DNA from: UBA1738 sp045538755
GTDB lineage: Bacteria > Bacillota > Clostridia > UBA1381
Length of the DNA: 60,299 nt
Direction of reading: 5' to 3'
Assembly (NCBI GenBank): GCA_045538755.1
Contig: JAZQEC010000007.1
Coordinates: 1-60,299 of the forward strand
How positions within the stretch are numbered: the first letter of the stretch is position 1; each line of letters begins with the position of its first letter. This document shows, piece after piece, positions 33,634 to 42,881 of the stretch. The notes under the pieces were generated by a model. The model worked only from the letters and a program-made list of their open reading frames with translations, made no database searches and was not told the DNA's origin. Both the position numbers and the translations under genes were made by a program.

Positions 33634-35553
33634 TTAAACATCTAGATTTGAAACATATTTTGCGTGCTTTTCAATGAACTCACGTCTTGGTTCAACCTTA
33701 TCACCCATCAAGATGGTGAAAGTCTGGTCTGCCGCAATCGCATCTTCAAGCTCAACACGAAGCATTGTTCTTGTTTCAGGATTCATTGTAGTTTCCCAAA
33801 GCTCAGGCGGGTCCATCTCACCAAGACCTTTATATCTTTGAACCTTGGCACCACTGCCCATTTCTTCTAAAAGTGCGTTTCGTTCATCATCGGTATATGC
33901 AAATTTTTCCACCAAGTTCGCATTCTTTCCCTTGTACACCTTATAAAGAGGCGGCTGCGCAAGATATATATTTCCGTTTTCGATTAAAGGACGCATATAT
34001 CTAAAGAAAAAGGTTAAAAGAAGTGTTCTAATGTGCGAGCCGTCAACGTCGGCATCGGCCATTATGATGATTTTTCCGTATTTTAGCTTTGTTATATCAA
34101 ACTCCTCGCCAATTCCTGCACCCAATGCTTGAATTACAGGAAGTAGCTTTTCATTAGAATAAACCTTATCAATTCTTGATTTTTCAACATTTAACATCTT
34201 ACCCCAAAGAGGTAGAATGGCCTGAAAGCGTCTGTTTCTGCCCTGCTTTGCAGAACCTCCCGCAGAGTCTCCCTCGACGATGTAGATTTCCGCATAATCA
34301 GCGCCCTCATCTGTACATTTTGCAAGCTTTCCGAGTAGTGATGAGTTATTCGCCTGTGCATTTTTTCTTGTAGCTTCACGAGCTTTTCTCGCAGCTTCTC
34401 TTGCACGGGACGCGGTTAAAGTCTTTTCAATAATTGTCTTGGCTATTCTTGGGTTTTCCTCTAAAAATGCAGATAACTTATCATTTAACGCATTTTCAAC
34501 CAAAGTTCTTGCTTCGGAGTTTCCGAGCTTTGTCTTTGTCTGTCCTTCAAACTGAGCCTCAGTTACCTTTACGCTTATAATTGCAGTAAGACCTTCTCTT
34601 GTATCCTCACCTGAAAGGTTTGATTCTTTTTCTTTTAAAAGATTATATTTTCTTGCATAATCATTAATAACCCTTGTAAGACCTGACTTAAAGCCTGTCT
34701 CATGCATACCGCCGTCAATGGTATGAATATTATTCGCAAAGCTCAAAAGCGCTTCGTTATATGCATCTGTATATTGCATAGCAACTTCCACAATCATATC
34801 GTTTCTTGTTGCTTCAAAATAAATTATATCATCATGAAGCGGATCTTTGTTCTTATTGATATAAGAAACAAATTCCTTTATACCGCCCTCTGCATACAAT
34901 GTAACACCTTCCGGATCAGCAACTCTTTTATCTGTAAAAATTATTTTGATACCTTTATTTAAGAATGCTTGTTCACGAAGACGTTTTAAAAGTACTTCAT
35001 AATCAAATTCAAGCACTTCAAAAATTTCCGGATCCGGCTTAAATGTAATTTTTGTACCTGTTTTATCTGTATCGCCTATAACCTTTAAATCACAGGTAGG
35101 CTTACCTCTTTGATAGCTCTGGTAATGGATATGTTCTCCGTCTGAAACTTCTACCTCAAGTTTTTCAGAAAGTGCGTTAACAACAGACGAGCCAACTCCG
35201 TGAAGACCGCCTGAAACTTTATATCCGCCTCCGCCGAATTTACCGCCTGCGTGCAGAATTGTAAGTACAACCTGAACAGTCGGGATACCTTCCTGCGGGT
35301 GAATGCCGACAGGAATACCACGTCCGTTATCTGTAACCGTTACCGAGTTATCAGGGTTTATATCTACCTTAATCTCGGTACAATATCCTGCCAAAGCCTC
35401 GTCTATTGAGTTGTCAACAATCTCATAAACGAGATGATGAAGTCCCGCAGAAGACGTTGAACCGATATACATACCCGGTCTTTTTCTTACCGCCTCAAGT
35501 CCCTCTAAGACTTGAATTTGGTTTTCGTCGTATTTTGTTTCAATCTTTTCCAT
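33634..35553 (-). CDS. gyrB: DNA gyrase subunit B
   Basis: ATPase subunit of gyrase, 639 aa, the usual Gram-positive length. GHKL ATPase domain with DNGRGIPVG (Mg/ATP site) and GGLHGVGSSVVNAL (ATP lid). TOPRIM domain with YIVEGDSAGGSAKQGRNR and MADADVDGSHIRTLLL. C-terminal MQRYKGLGEM-type segment (VQRYKGLGEMDPPELWET). It is the last gene of recJ-relA-yaaA-recF-remB-gyrB. gyrA is not downstream in this window, unlike in Bacillus. Confidence 0.97.
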   Translation of the reverse strand: MEKIETKYDENQIQVLEGLEAVRKRPGMYIGSTSSAGLHHLVYEIVDNSIDEALAGYCTEIKVDINPDNSVTVTDNGRGIPVGIHPQEGIPTVQVVLTILHAGGKFGGGGYKVSGGLHGVGSSVVNALSEKLEVEVSDGEHIHYQSYQRGKPTCDLKVIGDTDKTGTKITFKPDPEIFEVLEFDYEVLLKRLREQAFLNKGIKIIFTDKRVADPEGVTLYAEGGIKEFVSYINKNKDPLHDDIIYFEATRNDMIVEVAMQYTDAYNEALLSFANNIHTIDGGMHETGFKSGLTRVINDYARKYNLLKEKESNLSGEDTREGLTAIISVKVTEAQFEGQTKTKLGNSEARTLVENALNDKLSAFLEENPRIAKTIIEKTLTASRAREAARKAREATRKNAQANNSSLLGKLAKCTDEGADYAEIYIVEGDSAGGSAKQGRNRRFQAILPLWGKMLNVEKSRIDKVYSNEKLLPVIQALGAGIGEEFDITKLKYGKIIIMADADVDGSHIRTLLLTFFFRYMRPLIENGNIYLAQPPLYKVYKGKNANLVEKFAYTDDERNALLEEMGSGAKVQRYKGLGEMDPPELWETTMNPETRTMLRVELEDAIAADQTFTILMGDKVEPRREFIEKHAKYVSNLDV

Positions 35554-35571
35554 TACTAAAAACTCCTACTT

Positions 35572-35835
35572 TTAAATAATTATATTATCGGATTTTGCTC
35601 TCCTGTAAAGTGTGCGTGATGCAAGTGATGTTATATATACAAACGTTTTACCGTCCTCTTCAGTTACTATAAAGGACTTCGGCAAATCATCAGTTACGTC
35701 AATGACTTTTCCGTTTTTTTGTGCATCTGAAAGATAGCCTCTTGTCTGATATGAAACTGTCGTATTGTCCATATCAAATATCCCCACAACGGTCTTCAAA
35801 TCCACGACAACGTCATTCCCCAAGTGAAGATACAT
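35572..35835 (-). CDS. remB: RemB-type DNA-binding regulator (DUF370 family)
   Basis: An 87-aa protein beginning MYLHLGNDVVVDLKTVVGIFD, the DUF370/RemA-like fold. In Bacillus the yaaB (remB) gene lies in this same place between recF and gyrB and belongs to the family of matrix-gene regulators. The position here (after recF, before gyrB) supports the call. Its function in Clostridia is not established. Confidence 0.85.
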   Translation of the reverse strand: MYLHLGNDVVVDLKTVVGIFDMDNTTVSYQTRGYLSDAQKNGKVIDVTDDLPKSFIVTEEDGKTFVYITSLASRTLYRRAKSDNIII

Positions 35836-35840
35836 ATTAA

Positions 35841-36929
35841 CTATCCCTCCTTAACTCTTCCGCCTTGAACCAAAAAGTTCTTAGTACCGCCGGCACTTTC
35901 TGCAGTGTCAATATCGGTACAGGTTAAAATGACCTGTTTCCCTCGTATTTTTTCGGTCAGGTAAAGTCTTCTTGAAATATCAAGTTCACTCATAATGTCA
36001 TCTAAAAGAAGTACAGGATATTCACCGCGAACAAAGTTTATATTCTCCATCTGCGCCATTTTAAGGCTCAGGACGGTTGTTCTTTGCTGACCCTGCGATG
36101 CAAAGGTTCTGACCTCTTTTTCATTTATGAAAAACCTCAAATCGTCTCTTTGAATCCCATAAAGACTTGAGCCGTTTTCAATTTCACGAACCTTTGCGGA
36201 CTCCAATTTATTCAAAAAACTTTCCTTACTTATTATATCACATTCCACGCTTGGTGTATAGAGTAAATTCAAATTTTCTCCGCTTATATTATTATGAATT
36301 TCCTTTGCAAAGCCGGTGAGGCTTTCGACAAAATCTTTACGAAATTGCATAATACTACTGCCGTCTTCTGCAATCTGCTCATTCCATACATCAAGCATCG
36401 GGTCATCGGATTTTCCTGCAAGCTTAAGCTTTTTCAAAAGACTATTTTTTTGTGCTAAATTTTTATGATAAGAAATCAAGTTTTTTAAATAAACAGGATA
36501 AAGCTGACTGATTGCTTCATCTAAAAATCTACGTCTTATCTGCGGTGCACCCTTAATTATTTCAAGGTCTTCAGGCGAAAACATAACAACGTTTAAATAC
36601 CGCATAAGCATTGAAAGCTTGGTAATAGGCACATTGTTGATTTTTACAGTTTTCTTACCGTTTTGCAAAATCTGCATAACAGCCCGATATTCTCGGTTTT
36701 CGTCGCAAAATTCTATTTGAAGTCTTGCATATTCTTCACCGAAACGGATAAGTTCGGTATCGGATTTTGTGCGATGGCTCTTCCCGTGAGAAAACAGGTA
36801 CACAGCCTCCAAAATATTTGTTTTTCCCTGTGCGTTATTGCCGTAAATTACGTTGGTATCGTCTGAAAACGTGACCTTTTCTCTTTCGTAGTTACGGAAA
36901 TTTGTAACCGACAAGCTTTTTACCTTCAT
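35841..36929 (-). CDS. recF: DNA replication/repair protein RecF
   Basis: SMC-like ATPase that loads RecA at gaps; 362 aa. Walker A YGNNAQGKTNILEAVY near residue 30, signature TFASQGQQRTTVLSLKMAQ and Walker B VLLLDDIMSELD are intact. The stop codon overlaps nothing, but its start shares one base with the yaaA stop. It keeps the classical order yaaA-recF-remB-gyrB. Confidence 0.96.
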   Translation of the reverse strand: MKVKSLSVTNFRNYEREKVTFSDDTNVIYGNNAQGKTNILEAVYLFSHGKSHRTKSDTELIRFGEEYARLQIEFCDENREYRAVMQILQNGKKTVKINNVPITKLSMLMRYLNVVMFSPEDLEIIKGAPQIRRRFLDEAISQLYPVYLKNLISYHKNLAQKNSLLKKLKLAGKSDDPMLDVWNEQIAEDGSSIMQFRKDFVESLTGFAKEIHNNISGENLNLLYTPSVECDIISKESFLNKLESAKVREIENGSSLYGIQRDDLRFFINEKEVRTFASQGQQRTTVLSLKMAQMENINFVRGEYPVLLLDDIMSELDISRRLYLTEKIRGKQVILTCTDIDTAESAGGTKNFLVQGGRVKEG

Positions 36930-37159
36930 TATACCACCGTTAATTCAAAAATTTCGTCCTCAAAATCAGCAATCACAACATCGCCGCTTCTTATTTTCTT
37001 TCCGCGCATAGTGCAAACTTCACCATTTACAGATGCAACACCGTCTAAAATCATTTCTTTTGCAATAGCGCCGTTTTCTGCGATACCGGAAAATTTAAGG
37101 AGCTGGTCAAGTTTTATAAATTCAGTTGTAATTTCAATTTCCTCTTTATGAATTTCCAT
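36929..37159 (-). CDS. yaaA: S4-domain RNA-binding protein YaaA
   Basis: A 76-aa S4-like protein (IKLDQLLKFSGIAENGAIAKEMI, VNGEVCTMRGKKIRSGD). YaaA/RlbA homologues lie between dnaN and recF in Firmicutes and are linked to ribosome assembly. Here its upstream neighbour is relA (gap of ten bases) and not dnaN. Confidence 0.88.
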   Translation of the reverse strand: MEIHKEEIEITTEFIKLDQLLKFSGIAENGAIAKEMILDGVASVNGEVCTMRGKKIRSGDVVIADFEDEIFELTVV

Positions 37160-37169
37160 AATTCTACCT

Positions 37170-39404
37170 CTAATTCGTTGTTCGAGTAACCTCTATAACT
37201 CCTGGAATCTGGGAAATCTTCGAGATTGCCTTCTTAAGCTCCTCAGTCCCATGAATTTCAACACCAAAAGTCATTACCGACCTTCTATCCTTTGTGGCTC
37301 TTGCGTTAACCGACACGCAGTTTAGTGCAAGTTCGGCAAGAACAGTTGTAACGTGCATCATCATTCCTGGCGAATCTTCTGCTTCAACACGAAGTGTTGC
37401 GACGTAAGAGCTTCTATTTTCGCCTGTCCAGCTTACTTTAATAAATCGGTTCTTATCTTCTTGGGACAAAGCTTCCGGCCGGATATTAGGGCAATCCGCT
37501 CTATGCACCGACACTCCTCTTCCTTTTGTTATAAACCCGACTATCTCATCACCCGGAACAGGGTTACAGCATTTTGAAAGTCTGACAAGGCAATTATCAA
37601 TGCCCTTGACTTCAATGCCCGTAGAGTTCGTTTTCTTGCGGATTGTATGCGTCGGTCTTACATTTTCCGGTTGATTTTTCTTTTGCTCTTTTATATACTC
37701 TTCTCTTAAACGAATTACTACCTTCTGCGAAGAAAGTCCGCCATAACCCACACTTGCAAACAAATCCTCTATACCGTTAAAGTTATACTTCCTGTAAAGC
37801 GGTTTTAGCCATTCTTCACGGAACAGCTTGGAAAACGGAATATTAAGTCTTTTAGCCTCTTTTTCCAGAATATCCCTACCATGAATAATATTTTCATCAC
37901 GGCGCTCATTCTTAAGCCATTGATTAATCTTACTTTTAGCAAGAGACGTTTTAACTATTTTGAGCCAGTCTCTACTCGGGCCTTTCGCTTGCGGCGATGT
38001 TAAAATTTCCATAATATCGCCATTTTGCAGTTTATAAGAGTTAGTAACAATCTTTCCGTTTGCTTTTGCGCCCACCATCTTAGTTCCAACTTGTGTATGA
38101 ATTGCAAATGCAAAATCAATCGCAGTAGAACCATTCGGAAGCGGAATTACCTTGCCTCGCGGAGTGAACGCAAATACCTGATCGGAAAACATATCTATCT
38201 TCAGGCTGTTCATAAAGACATCGGCATCCATAATATCAGCCTGTGTTTCCATTAGCTTACGTACCCATTCAAGCTCCTTATCCATTGAATCAGTACCTGA
38301 CTTGCCTTCTTTATACTTCCAATGTGCCGCGATACCCTCCTGAGCAACCTTATGCATCTCTCGTGTACGAATCTGGATTTCAAACGGTGTTCCGTCTCCG
38401 CCGACAACCGTTGTGTGAAGTGATTGGTACATATTCGGTTTCGGCATCGCTATATAGTCCTTAAAACGCATAGGAAGCGGTGTGTACATCTCGTGAACCA
38501 TACCTAAAACCGCATAACACTCCGAAACTGTGTTCACAATAACACGAACTGCAAACAGGTCGTAAATTTCATCAATGGTCTTATTCTGCGCATACATTTT
38601 TCGGAAAATACTGTAAAAATGTTTTGCACGGCCTGTAATTTCACAGGCTATATCATTCTCTTGCATACGTTTTTTCAGCGCATCAATTATCACCGAAACA
38701 AACTCCTCACGTTCACTCTTTTTTCTATTTATACTATCTGCTATTTCTTCATACGCGACAGGATCTAAATATTTAAGCGATAAATCCTCAAGCTCCGACT
38801 TGATTTTAGAAATACCCAGACGGTGCGCAAGTGGTGCATAAACATCAAGAGTTTCCTTTGCAATATAAAGCTGTTTTTCATGAGGCATAAATCCAAGTGT
38901 TCGCATATTATGAAGTCTGTCAATCAGCTTTATCATAACCACCCTGATGTCTTTACTCATCGCAAAGAACATCTTACGCAGGTTTTCCACTTGTTCGTCC
39001 TGATGGTCACGGTACTGAATTTTTTTAAGCTTTGTGACACCGTCAACAATTTCTGCGACAGATTTGCCGAAAAGCATTACAATATCATCATAGCTATATG
39101 GTGTATCTTCAATAACATCGTGCAAAAGTGCAGCACATATTGCGACACTGTCCATTGAAAGTTCTGTTGCAATATAAGCAATCTGGACGGGATGAATTAT
39201 ATATGGTTCGCCTGATTTTCTAAACTGATTTCTGTGCGCCGCCTTTGCCATACGGTATGCTACATAGATGCTATCGGTGTTAGCCTTCGGGCTGTAACCT
39301 TTGACCATTTCGATAATTTTGTCTACTATTACGTCTGTTTCATCAGCTATATAAGGAAGTGTCTCTTGTGGATTAAATATTTCATTATTTAGTTTTTTAT
39401 CCAT
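37170..39404 (-). CDS. relA: bifunctional (p)ppGpp synthetase/hydrolase RelA/SpoT
   Basis: Long RSH protein, 744 aa. N-terminal HD hydrolase with LLHDVIEDTPYS (His95-Asp96), synthetase domain (GRAKHFYSIFRKMYAQNK and DYIAMPKPNMYQSLHTTV), TGS domain (FTPRGKVIPLPNGSTAIDFA), a Cys-containing conserved site (VRLSKCCNPVPGDEIVGFI) and a C-terminal ACT domain. Both active sites look complete, so it should make and degrade (p)ppGpp in response to uncharged tRNA. Second gene of the recJ-led cluster; recJ precedes it by 14 bases. Confidence 0.96.
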   Translation of the reverse strand: MDKKLNNEIFNPQETLPYIADETDVIVDKIIEMVKGYSPKANTDSIYVAYRMAKAAHRNQFRKSGEPYIIHPVQIAYIATELSMDSVAICAALLHDVIEDTPYSYDDIVMLFGKSVAEIVDGVTKLKKIQYRDHQDEQVENLRKMFFAMSKDIRVVMIKLIDRLHNMRTLGFMPHEKQLYIAKETLDVYAPLAHRLGISKIKSELEDLSLKYLDPVAYEEIADSINRKKSEREEFVSVIIDALKKRMQENDIACEITGRAKHFYSIFRKMYAQNKTIDEIYDLFAVRVIVNTVSECYAVLGMVHEMYTPLPMRFKDYIAMPKPNMYQSLHTTVVGGDGTPFEIQIRTREMHKVAQEGIAAHWKYKEGKSGTDSMDKELEWVRKLMETQADIMDADVFMNSLKIDMFSDQVFAFTPRGKVIPLPNGSTAIDFAFAIHTQVGTKMVGAKANGKIVTNSYKLQNGDIMEILTSPQAKGPSRDWLKIVKTSLAKSKINQWLKNERRDENIIHGRDILEKEAKRLNIPFSKLFREEWLKPLYRKYNFNGIEDLFASVGYGGLSSQKVVIRLREEYIKEQKKNQPENVRPTHTIRKKTNSTGIEVKGIDNCLVRLSKCCNPVPGDEIVGFITKGRGVSVHRADCPNIRPEALSQEDKNRFIKVSWTGENRSSYVATLRVEAEDSPGMMMHVTTVLAELALNCVSVNARATKDRRSVMTFGVEIHGTEELKKAISKISQIPGVIEVTRTTN

Positions 39405-39418
39405 AATATCACTCCCAT

Positions 39419-41119
39419 CTATTTTTTTATATCTTTTAAAATTAACTGCAGGTTCTCTGTGCCCTGATAATTATTTATATTCATTGTAAATGCAATATTT
39501 ACAACATCTCCTGCTGCCAATTCGTTTGCGGCATCTCCCATTCCAAATCCTACGGCATTAAATGTAGAAGCTCCGTCGGTGAGCCTCAATCTTAAGTGCT
39601 TGCCTTCAGCACCCATAGAATCTGCAGACAAAACTTTAAGTCCGCACACCGAAAACACTGGATTTTCATTGGCTTCACCGAATGGTTCAAGCACTGACAG
39701 CATTTTTGCCGCATTCATCGTTATACTTGCGCCGCCCAAATTGCAGTCAATTTTAAGTTTAGGTGCAAGGTTCTCAACATCAAGATTTTTCTTGGCATAC
39801 TCATTTATTCGTTCACGGAATTCATCTATTTTATCCGCATTTATGCTAAGTCCCGCAGCCTGCGAATGGCCTCCAAAGGCTGTCAGGATTTCATCACTGT
39901 CTGACAGTGCATCAAACAGGTTCATTTCCTCTATCGAACGTCCTGAGCCTTTGCCCTTTCCATTTTCACACGAAATAAGAATGCACGGACGATAAAGTCT
40001 TTCACAAAGCCGTGATGCCACAATTCCTATAACTCCATGATGCCAGCCTTCATTTATAAGGACATACACCAGCTGCTCTTTTTCAAAGGAATTTGCCATT
40101 TCAAGTGCTTCCTCAAATATTTCTTGCTCAATTTGCTGTCTTTTGCGATTAGCTTCATTTAAGTATTCCGCAATTTCTTCTGCTCTTTCTTCATCATCAC
40201 AGGTTAAAAGCTCTACTGCAATCTTTGCATTTTCCAGTCTTCCGGCAACATTCAGTCTTGGCGCTAAAGAAAATGCCAGTTTGATGCTGTCAAACGTTTG
40301 ACCATAAACGCCAGCCGCCTTTAAAAGTGCTTGTATGCCTTTATTTTTTGTATTTTCAACAGCTTTAATACCTTTATATACAATAACCCTATTTTGATCA
40401 ACAAGCGGCACAACATCGGCAATAGTTCCGATGGCTGCCAAATCGACGTATTCAAGAAAAACATCTTTTGTGTTCATTCCAAGCCTTATTGCTAGTGCAA
40501 GCACAAGCTTAAATGCAACACCTACACCCGCAAGTCCATCAAAGGGATATGGGCTTTCAGGAACTTTGGGATTTACCACAGCCACCGCATCAGGAAGTTC
40601 TTCTTTACAGGTATGGTGGTCGGTAATTACCATATCCACACCCTGCGTTTTTGCAAAAGCCACCTCGCCGACAGCTGTTATTCCGCAGTCTACAGTGACT
40701 ATTAGTTTGACTCCGGCTCTTGCCATACGGTTTACTGCCATGATATTAATTCCATAGCCTTCATTAAATCGGTCCGGAATATAGTAATCCACATCCGCTC
40801 CTGCTTTTTTTAAAAACTTATAAAGTATTGATGTCGAGGTTATTCCGTCAACGTCATAGTCACCATATATGATAATTTTTTCTCTGTCATTAAGAGCCTT
40901 TAAAACTCTGTCAGCTGCCTCTTCCATTCCTTGTAGCATAAACGGATTATGTACACTCTCTAAACTCTTTTTCATATATGCGCACACGTCTTTATCTAAA
41001 ACGCCTCTGTTAAGCAGTATTACTGCCATTGCAGGCGGCAAATTATGACGGGCTGAAAACTCTGCTATATCTTCTTTTTTCAGTTGTTTATCTCGGTATT
41101 CCCAAATCTTTTCCTGCAT
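39419..41119 (-). CDS. recJ: single-stranded-DNA exonuclease RecJ
   Basis: 5'-3' exonuclease of the DHH family, 566 aa from the chosen start. Motifs: IIYGDYDVDGITSTSILYK, MVITDHHTCKEELP (DHH), the DVVPLVDQNRVIV region, and the DHHA1 domain FGGHSQAAGLSI. Start choice: the ATG at 41119 has GGAG seven bases before it; an ATG four codons upstream (41131) has no SD. recJ-relA order is widespread in Firmicutes; here the pair is joined to the yaaA-recF-remB-gyrB block. Confidence 0.94.
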   Translation of the reverse strand: MQEKIWEYRDKQLKKEDIAEFSARHNLPPAMAVILLNRGVLDKDVCAYMKKSLESVHNPFMLQGMEEAADRVLKALNDREKIIIYGDYDVDGITSTSILYKFLKKAGADVDYYIPDRFNEGYGINIMAVNRMARAGVKLIVTVDCGITAVGEVAFAKTQGVDMVITDHHTCKEELPDAVAVVNPKVPESPYPFDGLAGVGVAFKLVLALAIRLGMNTKDVFLEYVDLAAIGTIADVVPLVDQNRVIVYKGIKAVENTKNKGIQALLKAAGVYGQTFDSIKLAFSLAPRLNVAGRLENAKIAVELLTCDDEERAEEIAEYLNEANRKRQQIEQEIFEEALEMANSFEKEQLVYVLINEGWHHGVIGIVASRLCERLYRPCILISCENGKGKGSGRSIEEMNLFDALSDSDEILTAFGGHSQAAGLSINADKIDEFRERINEYAKKNLDVENLAPKLKIDCNLGGASITMNAAKMLSVLEPFGEANENPVFSVCGLKVLSADSMGAEGKHLRLRLTDGASTFNAVGFGMGDAANELAAGDVVNIAFTMNINNYQGTENLQLILKDIKK

Positions 41120-41146
41120 CTTTTTCTCCATAAATATATTTATTTT

Positions 41147-41175
41147 ATTATATCATTTTTTTTAGAATTTTTCAA
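41147..41175 (-). promoter_or_regulatory. promoter of the recJ-relA-yaaA-recF-remB-gyrB cluster
   Basis: Minus strand TTGAAA (41175-41170), 17-bp spacer, TATAAT (41152-41147). No other convincing promoter was seen down to gyrB. Confidence 0.65.
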
Positions 41176-41252
41176 GTAAATTTGAGGTTTTAATGAATAT
41201 TTTTTTACGAAAACGAACAGGATAAAAACGTAGCAGAAAGGAAGTGATTCAA

Positions 41253-41402
41253 GTGCCTAATAACAACTCAAATAACAACCAGAATAAAAATACAAATCAG
41301 AACAACAATCAAAACAACAACCAGAACAAAAACTCAAATTCACAGAACAATCAGAATTCTAACAGCAACAAAAATTCAAACAGCAATTCTAATTGCAGAT
41401 AA
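41253..41402 (+). CDS. Asn/Gln/Ser-rich miniprotein, function unknown
   Basis: A 49-aa ORF from a GTG at 41253 with AAAGGAAGTG six bases upstream, ending at a TAA at 41400. The product starts MPNNNSNNNQNKNTNQNNNQ and ends SNSNCR. About half of the residues are Asn, with Gln, Ser and Lys, one Thr and a single Cys as the penultimate residue. No hydrophobic residues are present apart from the initiator Met and one Pro. Such proteins are often spore-associated or hypothetical in Clostridia; I cannot name a function. A strong terminator follows at 41476. Codon use is almost all AAT/AAC/CAG/AAA because of the composition, so the ribosome binding site is the main evidence. Confidence 0.6.
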   Translation: MPNNNSNNNQNKNTNQNNNQNNNQNKNSNSQNNQNSNSNKNSNSNSNCR

Positions 41403-41475
41403 TCAAGCAGCATAATCACAGTTATAGATTATGTCAGATTAAATACCATTTATTTGGCAAACAGCAAATTTTTTG

Positions 41476-41513
41476 CACAAAAATACGTCGGATAATACCG
41501 ACGTATTTTTGTG
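41476..41513. terminator. bidirectional terminator between the Asn-rich gene and mgtE
   Basis: Sixteen-base perfect stem CACAAAAATACGTCGG / CCGACGTATTTTTGTG with ATAATA loop, right before the mgtE stop codon. Confidence 0.85.
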
Positions 41514-41523
41514 TTAAAATCTC

Positions 41524-42858
41524 TTATATTCCCAAAATCATAGATGCGAAGTTAAAATAAATAAACAACGACAGCGCATCTACAATAGTCGTAATGAACG
41601 GACTTGCCATAACTGCCGGGTCAAATCCGACTTTTTTTGCCAAAAGCGGAAGAATACATCCGGTAAGCTTTGCAACGAAAATTGTGCATAGCAGTGTAAG
41701 ACTAACGGTAAGTGCAACAGACTGAGAAACATTTTCAAAGAAAAACATCTTTGCAAATGTTGCCGCCGCAAGCACAATACCGCATATTATCGCAACTCTG
41801 ATTTCCTTCCAGATAATCTTAAAAATATCCCTAAATTCGATTTCTTCAAGAGAAAGACCACGAATAATCGTTACAGATGACTGGCTTCCGGAATTTCCTC
41901 CTGTACCCATTATCATCGGTATAAAGCTTGTAAGTATAACAACTTTTCCAAGTGCATCGTCAAAATGTGATATGATTTTCTCTGTAAAAGTAGCAGAAAT
42001 CATAAGTACCAAAAGCCAAGGTATTCTCTGCCTGCAAGTATCTATTATGCCTGTTTTTAGGTACGGCTTTTCCGACGGTGTAATAGCCGCCATTTTTTCG
42101 ATATCCTCTGTTGCCTCTTCTTGCATAACGTCGATAGCATCATCGACAGTTACAATACCGACCAGCCTCTGCTCATTATCCACAACAGGCATCGCAAGAA
42201 GGTCATACTTTGAGAAAGATAAAACAACATCTTCCTTATCGTCAAGAGTATTCACCGAAATCGGATTTTTTTCCATTATATCCGAAATAACACAGTCTTC
42301 TTCTGCAAGAAGTAAATCCTTTGCGGATACTGTACCTAATAGGATTCGGTTTTTGTCAATGACATAGCAAGTGTAAATGGTTTCTTTATCAAGTCCTGTA
42401 CGGCGTATTCTGGTAAAGGCATCGCCCACAGTCATGCTCTCCTTAAGGTCAACATACTCGATGGTCATAATCGAGCCTGCACTATCCTTTGGATAATTTA
42501 AAATTTCATTTATACCTGCTCTCATCTCAGGGTCTGTGTGCATGATAATTCTTTTTACAACGTTAGCCGGCATTTCCTCAATAATGTCAACTGCGTCATC
42601 AAGGTAAAGCTCATCAAGGACTTCCTTGAGCTCACTGTCAGAAAATCCTTTTATTAAAGCTTCCTGCATATCGGCATCAATCTCTACAAAAACCTCTGCC
42701 GCAGGCTCTTTTGGCAAAATTCTAAACAAAAGGGCCCTGTACTGTTCTGGCAAGTCATCAAACAAATATGCAACATCTGCAGGCTCCATTTCGGACAGTA
42801 TTTCTTTAAGTTTTGCATATTGTTTTGTGCTAATGAGTTCAATGATTTCACTTACCAC
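41524..42858 (-). CDS. mgtE: magnesium transporter MgtE
   Basis: A 444-aa Mg2+ channel. Cytoplasmic N domain (LSEMEPADVAYLFDDLPEQYR), two CBS domains (about 135-250), a plug helix and five C-terminal membrane helices with the pore segment MGTGGNSGSQSSVTIIRGL. N and CBS domains sense cytosolic Mg2+ and close the pore. The start is GTG with AAGGGAG eight bases upstream. It follows the PBP1A gene by 23 bases and is probably cotranscribed. No M-box riboswitch was seen. Confidence 0.95.
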   Translation of the reverse strand: MVSEIIELISTKQYAKLKEILSEMEPADVAYLFDDLPEQYRALLFRILPKEPAAEVFVEIDADMQEALIKGFSDSELKEVLDELYLDDAVDIIEEMPANVVKRIIMHTDPEMRAGINEILNYPKDSAGSIMTIEYVDLKESMTVGDAFTRIRRTGLDKETIYTCYVIDKNRILLGTVSAKDLLLAEEDCVISDIMEKNPISVNTLDDKEDVVLSFSKYDLLAMPVVDNEQRLVGIVTVDDAIDVMQEEATEDIEKMAAITPSEKPYLKTGIIDTCRQRIPWLLVLMISATFTEKIISHFDDALGKVVILTSFIPMIMGTGGNSGSQSSVTIIRGLSLEEIEFRDIFKIIWKEIRVAIICGIVLAAATFAKMFFFENVSQSVALTVSLTLLCTIFVAKLTGCILPLLAKKVGFDPAVMASPFITTIVDALSLFIYFNFASMILGI

Positions 42859-42881
42859 AGCATCAGCTCCCTTCTAAATAA

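Noticed and set aside
42168..42190. Single DnaA-box-like TTATCCACA
   Set aside because: One copy inside mgtE without a cluster or AT-rich unwinding element, so not an origin.
41524..42858. M-box riboswitch control of mgtE
   Set aside because: Only 23 bases separate mgtE from the upstream PBP1A gene, so there is no room for it.
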